From Heligmosomoides polygyrus polygyrus (lineage: Eukaryota > Nematoda > Chromadorea > Rhabditida > Heligmosomidae): a DNA stretch of 64,000 bases. This document shows, one piece after another, positions 57,601 through 64,000 of the stretch (position 1 is the first letter of the stretch; each line of letters opens with the position of its first letter). The stretch lies in assembly GCA_947396885.1 (NCBI GenBank), contig OX377202.1, positions 20,522,001 to 20,586,000 of the forward strand. The letters run 5' to 3'. The notes beneath the pieces were generated by a model. It was not told the origin of the DNA. It was given only the letters and a program-made list of their open reading frames with translations, and searched no databases. A program made the translations under genes and the position numbers.

Positions 57601-57939
57601 ATGAAAATCGGTGCCTACTCTTCAACTGCTCTACCTGCGTCCGCCCAGGTTCAACAATTAGAAGCTTTTTGGAAGATATGGAAGTCCGCAAAAATAAAAC
57701 AGGAAAAGGGGATGTATCCTAATCGGTGGGAGGGGCGTGCACTGTTTTTCGCCTCATGTTCTATGTTGAGGTTCAACGAGAGCGTCAGCTGCTGTCCCAT
57801 AGTGCGACGAGGACCTTCATTTAAATTCAGTGAATATGGTTATGTGGCATGGGATGACCTAGGCCATTGGCACTTTAGGATTGCCCCCCCCCGACCAGTT
57901 CCGCAAAAAAAAATGAACAACTACGCTTATATGATTTAA

Positions 57940-58065
57940 CCTTCCGAGACAAGTCTGGTTCGTTAACACAGGAAGGATGGAAGACGGAAAACCCTAACCA
58001 AGAACTTCGATTCGGGAAGCACGCAGCAGTCGGGGCTTCTTCCAACTGCGCTATCACGTGCCATT
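57940..58065 (-). mobile_element. SINE-A 5' half
   Basis: The plus strand shows GAGACAAGTCTGGTTCGTTA, GGAAGGATGGAAGAC, CTTCCAACTGCGCTATCACG, matching the head half only. Confidence 0.6.
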
Positions 58066-58118
58066 AAAATAAAAGAAGAACTGCGTTAGATTAACAATAA
58101 CAGTGTATTTGGGGACGT

Positions 58119-58409
58119 GGAGGCGCGAGTAGCGTAGACGGAGGAGATGTCGACTATCGCGTGGATGCATGACGAGGTTCCTCGTTCGGATTCCCGCCCA
58201 GGCCAACCAAGCCTTCCATCCCTACGGGGTCGTTGAATCGGTGCCAGACTTGTCTGCGAAGGATAGAGCGCTGACTTCTTCGCCGGCTGGTCACCGCAAG
58301 CCATTGTATGGCCAATACACATTCATATCGCCTCCACGACATCCCGTAGAAGTAGAGCACGTGGCGCACCACATAGTTGAGTAACACCGTCCTTTATCCT
58401 TCATTCTTT
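58119..58409 (+). mobile_element. SINE-A copy, near full length
   Basis: GCGAGTAGCGTAGACGGAGG, CGGATTCCCGCCCAGGCC, GCCAGACTTGTCTGCGAAGG, tail ACACCGTCCTTTATCCTTC. Confidence 0.85.
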
Positions 58410-58833
58410 AACGCATTCGGAATAAAGTGAAATGAACCACAGACCAGCATAGATTCGTGCAGGAAAAAAGTGCTTCTGTTAAAGTAAAAAAAGTTTGTAA
58501 CTTGAAAAGGACTTTCATAAATGTCTAATCACAAAACTTTATTGCTTTACAACTCTCTTTCCTATTGGTTCTCCGTAGCAGCTACAATTCTTATTTAGCG
58601 TTACTATTTCCACTTGAGCCGCTCTTTGCTTCAAACACGATTCAAGAACGTCGGGTAAAAGTGAAATGAGTGGCGCACGCTGACCAGATTGATTTCATTC
58701 AATCTTTCTCCCTTAAAATTTTAGACAAAATCTGAAAACTGATTGTCATTGGAAAGGACCAGCAGAGACTCTAAAGGGAAAAATATCTGTTTCTGGAAAA
58801 AGTTCGTAAGTAGAAAAATTACAGAACTTTATC

Positions 58834-59098
58834 CATTAATACTGCTGTGCCAAACGAGGTTACGTGGATCAGTTTTATTGAGCGGCCTAACGTTTCGACC
58901 TATTCGTCGTCTTCAGAGGCCTAAAAGTGGTTCAAGACTTTAGATTTATTACTTACCCGACCAGGCGCCTTACCCCCCCCCCCTTTCCGACATCGTCCTA
59001 GGTGGGCCAAAGCAAAAAGCCCAATGCATGAAAAATAAACTCACCCACTCAATAAAACTGATCCACCTAACCTCATTTGGCACAGCAGTATTAATAGA
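58834..59098. mobile_element. MITE with about 52-bp terminal inverted repeats
   Basis: Left ATTAATACTGCTGTGCCAAA ... GTGGATCAGTTTTATTGAG is the inverse of right CTCAATAAAACTGATCCACC ... CATTTGGCACAGCAGTATTA with only two or three mismatches. The core contains a C-run at 58974-58986 and TAACGTTTCGACCTATTCGT. The well-kept ends suggest a recent insertion. Confidence 0.8.
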
Positions 59099-59187
59099 TT
59101 AAGAAAATGCCGAGGTTTTACGAAGAGAGAACTTGGAGATTACAGAACTTTATTTTTTTACAATTCTCCTCCCTGTTTGTCCTCTAT

Positions 59188-59481
59188 AAGGATAAGGATA
59201 AAGGACGGCGTTATTCAATCCCTTTTGGGATGCGCCACGCATTCTACTTATACGGGATGTCGTAGATTTTTTTTTGAATGCGTATTTGGGCATACAATGA
59301 CTTGCTGTGGCCAGCCGATGAACAAGTGTCAACGCTCTATCCTTTCCAGACAAGTCTGGTACCAATTCACCGTCCCTGGAGGGATGGAAGGCTTGGTTGG
59401 CCTGGGCGGGAAATCCGAACCAGGAATCTGGTATCGGGTGTACGCGATAGCCGGCGCCTCCTCCGACTGCGCTACACGTGC
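59188..59481 (-). mobile_element. SINE-A copy, full length with target-site duplication
   Basis: The plus strand reads AAGGATAAAGGACGGCGTTA, GGATGCGCCACGCATTCTAC, GGTTGGCCTGGGCGGGAAAT, TCTGGTATCGGGTGTACGCG, GACTGCGCTACACGTGCCC. Its flanks carry 12-bp direct repeats differing at one base. Confidence 0.92.
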
Positions 59482-60028
59482 CCTTGTTCTCTATAGCAGC
59501 TACAGTTCTTACCTGGCTTAATTTCCGGTTAAGCCGCTCCTTGCTTCAAACACGATTCAAGAATCTCGGTTAAAAGTGGAATGCATGGCGCATCCCGACC
59601 AGATCGATTTCGATCAATATTTCGCCCCTAAGATTATGGTCAAAAATCTGAAAACTGACTGTCAAGTGAAGCTGATACCCGCCCCTAAAAACTATTCATT
59701 AGTCGAGAAAGCCATTAGTGTTTCAGCACGAATTTTTAAAGAATTTTTTTAAAGAGAAAACATATCCATTCAACTGGATTTTATTCTCACCAGACCAACT
59801 CTGAACTTCACACCGCTTCGTCCGCGTAGTCTCGATTGCATAGTTCTACACAAAAAAGTCGACAAATTAAATTAAAGTGTGAAGACTCCGAGCGAGCGGA
59901 CGGAATTCCGAAGATCAGGCTATAGAGCGGAATTCTTGGCTTGAAAGTCCAAAAATGTCGCGTTCAAAATCGAAAGAAAATGTGGCAGAGAGCAAGACGA
60001 CGTTCACGAACCATTTTCGGCCAGATGG

Positions 60029-60312
60029 ATGAGCCGCGCACGAGATGAGCCCAGTGACGACGACGATGGCAATGTGGCCGGCCAGCAGCCGTCCGTGGAG
60101 GCACCTGTCCGGCATTGTACTAGGTGTTTGTCCGCGCGCGAACCCCCTCAAGGACGTCGTCTCCGCCATCGCCACCACCAGAACCCACCGCTACCACTGA
60201 TTTCAAACGAAATTCGCAGCAGTGATTCAGCACGGACACACACGGGCACAGAGCGCTCGATCGAATCCCCTCCCACGGTAGCCCTGACCCCTGTTGGAAA
60301 GTCAGCAGGCAG
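60029..60312 (+). CDS. Candidate first exon of an unidentified gene inside a MARCH intron
   Basis: Not recognised. The plus-strand frame has ATG AGC CGC, an acidic run (SDDDDGNVAG), a CTRC motif, a His/Arg-rich segment and a Ser/Thr-rich tail, ending at CAG before GTGAGA (phase 2). A short frame just upstream (59955-60032) overlaps it by ATGA. The block is GC-rich and repeat-free. However, the minus strand is also open (60148-60351) and could be an alternative 5' exon of the MARCH gene, so strand is unsure. Confidence 0.3.
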
Positions 60313-60509
60313 GTGAGATGAGTCGTCGACGGCCGACACGGAGCTGGGCATAAAGGGACCTCGTTGCGGCTCGGGATGGGACCTTTAGGTAACTAGAAGG
60401 ACGAAGGTAAATCCAGGCGGGTCAGGGATAGGACAGGAATTCTTTCTTCCCCCATTGTGGACAATCCTTTTTTACAAAAACATTAAATGCAACCTGGGGT
60501 GATTTGCTG

Positions 60510-61270
60510 GAACTTGTCGGTAATCTTGCCTACTTGGGGAGGGGGACGCAATAAACCCACCAGACCGCGTCAAATGGGAAGACCACCCAAAGGATAAAGG
60601 ACCTGTCCCCTGAAAGGCTGACCCGGTACTAGTCGTTGATGTAGCCTAAATATGAAAGAGGAAGAGTGAAACAATCAGAGTGCATGGAAATAGTGTGAAA
60701 CTCACAGAATGCGTGTACACCCTGTGCTCCAAGGCCTGCAGTGATTTTCTAGCACTAGTCGATAATGTGGCCAACAAGGAGGGGCGTATCAAACCGCGTC
60801 AAATGTGCGAGCCACCCAATCAATGCGCACCAGGCCTGTGCCCTGATCCACTGCCGCATGTTCTTGAATTCTTAAAAGTATCCTTCTGTGATCTGCTTAG
60901 CATAGGCGTTAACATGGCCTGCTGTGATCTGCAAGTGCCGGTCCTTAATGTGGCCTACATGGAGAAGAGAAGGGAATGCGATAGGCCAACCAGACCGCGT
61001 CAAATCACGCCGGCATTCAGAGGATGTGTGTACTGCCTCCAGACCAAATGTCGCGTGTTCCTATAATGTTGAACGTATTCTTCAGTGATCTGCTGGAACT
61101 TGTTGTCAATGAGGTCTACATGGAGAGGGCTGGACGTGTCAGATCGCATCGAATGATTGTACCACTCAGAGGTTACGTCTACGGACTATGTTTTTGCTGG
61201 TAGTTTGGCGCATTTTATTCAAACCTTAAAAGTCGTTCGGTGATCTGCTGGAACTGGTCGCTAATGTGGC
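60510..61270 (+). repeat. Tandem row of half MITE-B units
   Basis: MITE-B left ends recur in the same orientation at about 60516, 60635, 60754, 60939, 61097 and 61254. Most are preceded by GTGATCTGCTGGAACTTG-like sequence and followed by ACCAGACCGCGTCAAAT-like sequence. Only the last is followed by a proper right end (61452). Unit lengths fall near 119 and 157 bp. Confidence 0.7.
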
Positions 61271-61453
61271 CTACATGGGGAGGGAGGAACGCACTGGACT
61301 AGACAGACGGCATTGAACGAGTCTTCCACAGACGATACGTGTACGGTCTTTGCCCTGACGCGACTGGCGCATTTTTGGTGGAATTCTGGTAGATTGCGGT
61401 TGGTTGGCGTTCTCCCACTTCCCCATGTAGTCCAAATTAACGACTAGTACCAT
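61254..61453. mobile_element. MITE-B copy, complete
   Basis: Left GAACTGGTCGCTAATGTGGC-CTACATGGGGAGG and right CTTCCCCATGTAGTCCAAAT-TAACGACTAGTACC are inverted. Confidence 0.8.
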
Positions 61454-61705
61454 TTTTCTCATAAGGAACACTGTCGCTCACCGCTCAGAGCAGGCTAGTC
61501 ACCTTTTTCGCGGAACATGACCATCAGAAGCGGAAAGCGATAAAGGCTGCTGATAAGGGGCGATCAGATCGAGGTCCGGTCGGTAATAAGCCCTTTTTAG
61601 GTTGTGCCATGCACTCGTCTTCTACGTGTTGACCCAGAACAATGAAACCCGAAGCATTTGAAGAAAATAAATAAATTAATACGCGAAAAATGGGGCTGAC
61701 ACAGA

Positions 61706-61863
61706 ATGAAGGACGGCGTTGCTCAATCCCTTTTGGGATGCGCCATGCATTCTACATTTACGGAATATCGTGAAGATTTTACAACGTAATTGGCTATACA
61801 ATGACTTGCGCTGGCCAGCCGATGAACACGTCAGCGTGTAGGCTGACGTGTTCATCGGCTGAT
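61706..61863 (-). mobile_element. SINE-A 3' half ending in a foldback
   Basis: The normal SINE-A order in inverse (AAGGACGGCGTTGCTC, GATGCGCCATGCATTC, CTGGCCAGCCGATGAACACG) stops at CGTCAGC. The sequence then turns back on itself with a perfect 20-base inverted copy after a 6-base spacer (61818-61863). Confidence 0.8.
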
Positions 61864-62339
61864 TCAAAGGAAGTAGCTTGACCACCGTAGGAAAACTGGC
61901 AGTCACAACTGTGTGAAACTCCTGTCACTTAGTGGCGAATTTCATGCGACGAGTAGTAGCTCTTCCAGTTCAACGCAAACTCACACGAAGATCACTACTA
62001 GGCCTTTCGCATTCACTAGGTTATAGCTGCACTCTAGTGGGCAGTAAAGGTCTGCGAGCAACTACGCGGAACCCGTAGTAGGCCTTCTATACCCCAAGTG
62101 AAACAGCAAATCTCCGGTCTGCAATTTCGCAATAATTTAGGATTTATGGCGCATTCAAAATGACTTGATAGCAAACCCTGTTATTTGATCAAGGAAAATT
62201 TCGTATAACTTTCTTTGAAATTTTTAGTTCAACGGCCCGAATGAACAACATTAAATAATTGAATCCTTCAAAAAAAATAATCAATAAAATTTTGGCTGGG
62301 ATTTTTAATTGACTGATGCTGTAAGTGCTGATATCAGAC

Positions 62340-63178
62340 ATTTGCCGTTTTAATGTGAATTGGACACTTTTCACGTTAAATTGGATACCCTTCTAAGGAA
62401 GACTAAGACTTGAAATCAAATCGAACTCCTTTCACAAGAAAACTAGAGACTCTCCGAAAAAGTCAGAATGATTTTTTTTGCTCAAGAAAAAAATTAGCAT
62501 GATTTCTTTGAAGTTTTGATTCATCTACTCAATAAGTGAACACATTGTTTGAAATTCTATAAAATCTTTATTTTTGAGGAAAAACAATGGTTTAGAGATT
62601 GTTTAAAGAGCAGGAACGGCCATTTTTAATACCAAAACAGATTGCGCCATGCCCTCTGCTAAGACGACATTCGACTGAGAGGAACATTTCTGCTTTTACA
62701 CTTGTAAACGATACATAAGACAATTGTAAAGAACGCACATATCCTCTTTGTTGCAAGCAGCACACTATCAATCGAACAAAAATCACGACGAGCTTTTCGA
62801 GTCCATGGCGCAATATGGTCTCTTAATGCGCTGTATGATTGCTGCCCTGTTGCGCTTCAAAACAAAATCTAATTTACCTTTTCTCAAAAAGTAAAAAATT
62901 TATCCTTTTATTTAATATTATTCGTTCGAGCAGCAGAACAAAAAATTTCAAAAAAGTTGCACCGAATTTCTCCTGCACAAATAATTATTCTGCTCATCTT
63001 GGAGAATCTCCAGTTTATCCTATAAGACTTTGAAAAGTTCGTTTTGATTTCAAAGCTCCTTGGCTAGCTTAGAATAGTGTCCAATTTGACGTGAAGAGGG
63101 TTCAACTTGAGATGAGAAGTGTCACTTTGATTTAAAAATTAATTTGAAAAGTGTCCGATTTGAAGTGAAAATGGTACG
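62340..63178. mobile_element. Long-TIR element family C, about 840 bp
   Basis: Left TTAATGTGAATTGGACACTT, AAATTGGATACCC, ATCAAATCGAACTCC. The right end is the inverse: TTGATTTCAAAGCTCC, AGTGTCCAATTTGACGTGAA, GTGTCCGATTTGAAGTGAAA. The inner module is GATTGCGCCATGCCCTCTGC ... TCGAGTCCATGGCGCAATAT. It has no nested insertion, so it is the best model of the family. Confidence 0.65.
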
Positions 63179-63465
63179 TATCCCTGAAACTTGTCATTTT
63201 CCTGGGTGGTGGATTCGAAACCTCTTCCTACTGTTAGACCAGCAGAAAAGAAGCTACATACACGCTCAAGTATGTAGCCGCTACAAAATCACGTGGAAGT
63301 ACAATGCGTGGCGCATTCTTGGACGATTCAATAACGCCATCTCCCTGTGAGTAATTATTACGAGTATTATCCAATAAGTTGCATATTTGTGTACAATAGC
63401 ACTGACAACCAGTCGGTGGTAATGTAATCGATGGAGGCTCCGCCCCTTAAGGCCCATGGTCCTGA

Positions 63466-63696
63466 CCCCGCCCAGGACAGCCAAACAAAAAACTTTCCAT
63501 AACCTTGCATCCCTCTGGTGTGATGAATTGGTACCAGGCCTGTCTGGAAAAGATAAAACGCTGACTTGTTCACCGCCTGGCCACCGCAAATCATTGTATA
63601 GGCCAAAGACACCTTCAAAATGACTCGACGTTATACCGTGGAAGTAGAACGCGTGGCGCAGCCCACAAAGGGATTAATTAACGCCGTCCTTTATGC
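63466..63696 (+). mobile_element. SINE-A copy, head missing
   Basis: ATGAATTGGTACCAGGCCTG, ACCGCCTGGCCACCGCAAAT, GTAGAACGCGTGGCGCAGCC, tail CGCCGTCCTTTATGC. The tRNA-like head is absent. Confidence 0.75.
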
Positions 63697-63892
63697 TATA
63701 CCTTTCATTATAGGAAAAAGCTCGCTTAAACAACTCCTCAGTAAAAATTGATTGCTTCATCGATTTATCATGAGTAAACACATTAATAAAAATTATAAAA
63801 ACGATTAATTTTTCTTCCATGCCCTTAAAATACCACAAAAATGTACGGAATAATGTCAAATCCTATAAAAACACATGGAAGCACGTACTCAC

Positions 63893-63987
63893 CTGATGTG
63901 CTTTCGGACAAGGTAAGTCCGCAGTCGAACAATGCTGACATAGTACTCCTAGTTGTGACGAAGCCTTCGCCATATAAGAATCCATAT
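63893..63987 (-). CDS. Probable upstream exon of the MARCH-type gene
   Basis: Read on the minus strand, after an acceptor-like TTTTTCAATAG, it encodes MDSYMAKASSQLGVLCQHCS, then TADLPCPKAHQ, up to donor GTGAGT. It ends in phase 0, which matches the phase-0 start of the RING-CH exon at 56238. CQHC with a further Cys looks like a zinc-binding turn. The first Met could be the start, or the AT before it the end of a split codon. Against it: the plus strand is also open here and has an excellent donor (AAGGTAAGT at 63910-63918), so an opposite-strand exon is possible. Confidence 0.45.
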
Positions 63988-64000
63988 CTATTGAAAAATC

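Larger units (their letters stand above)
58540..59665. repeat. Diverged duplication of about 230 bp, second copy split by a SINE-A
   Basis: Shared blocks between about 58538-58770 and 59136-59665 are AAACTTTATT ... TTTACAA, TAGCAGCTACA, GCTTCAAACACGATTCAAGA and ATCTGAAAACTGA. In the second copy a SINE-A sits at 59188-59481 between TTGTCCTCTATA and TTGTTCTCTATA, its target-site duplication. Confidence 0.65.

Overview
The window is a stretch of repeat-rich animal chromosome, most probably from a nematode. Reasons: short coding exons separated by multi-kilobase introns; GT-AG junctions whose acceptors mostly read TTTTTCAG or TTTCCAG; nematode-like Ras and RING-CH proteins; and many Tc1/mariner, MITE and tRNA-derived SINE copies. 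No bacterial genes, rRNA, CRISPR or virus were seen. Species identity is an inference; a clade V type nematode with an expanded genome fits best.

Two multi-exon genes were rebuilt by hand from motifs, splice sites and reading-frame phase, both on the minus strand. (1) An R-Ras type small GTPase has exon 1 at 18267-18401, exon 2 at 5409-5496 and exon 3 at 1363-1465. It runs off the left edge; introns 1 and 2 are about 12.8 and 3.9 kb. (2) A MARCH-type membrane E3 ubiquitin ligase with a RING-CH domain and two membrane segments has exons at 56062-56238, 55901-55990, 55195-55343, 53850-54018, 51533-51665 and 43116-43180 (stop codon). A further upstream exon is probable at 63893-63987. All junction phases agree. 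A small two-exon plus-strand gene (3327-3451 joined to about 5938-6019) may lie antisense inside the Ras introns, and a weaker plus-strand exon candidate lies at 60029-60312 inside a MARCH intron.

Layout. 1-18401: Ras gene with MITEs, SINEs and the nested candidate. 18402-42790: intergenic, made of a GGCCT-rich tandem repeat, an RTE-like LINE tail, a Tc1-like relic, two mariners and many SINEs. The centrepiece is a 5.8-kb composite mariner (36001-41832) with matching terminal inverted repeats and TA flanks. It contains a decayed transposase, a nested palindromic transposon, about 1 kb of unexplained sequence and a 3-kb array of hairpin-forming 137/128-bp repeats. 43116-63987: MARCH gene, whose introns hold another mariner, nested long-TIR elements, a triplicated MITE block and tandem half-MITEs.

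The two recognised genes share no visible pathway. Most of the sequence is mobile DNA of at least ten families, often nested, so relative insertion order can be read directly. Family names such as SINE-A and MITE-B are labels made here.
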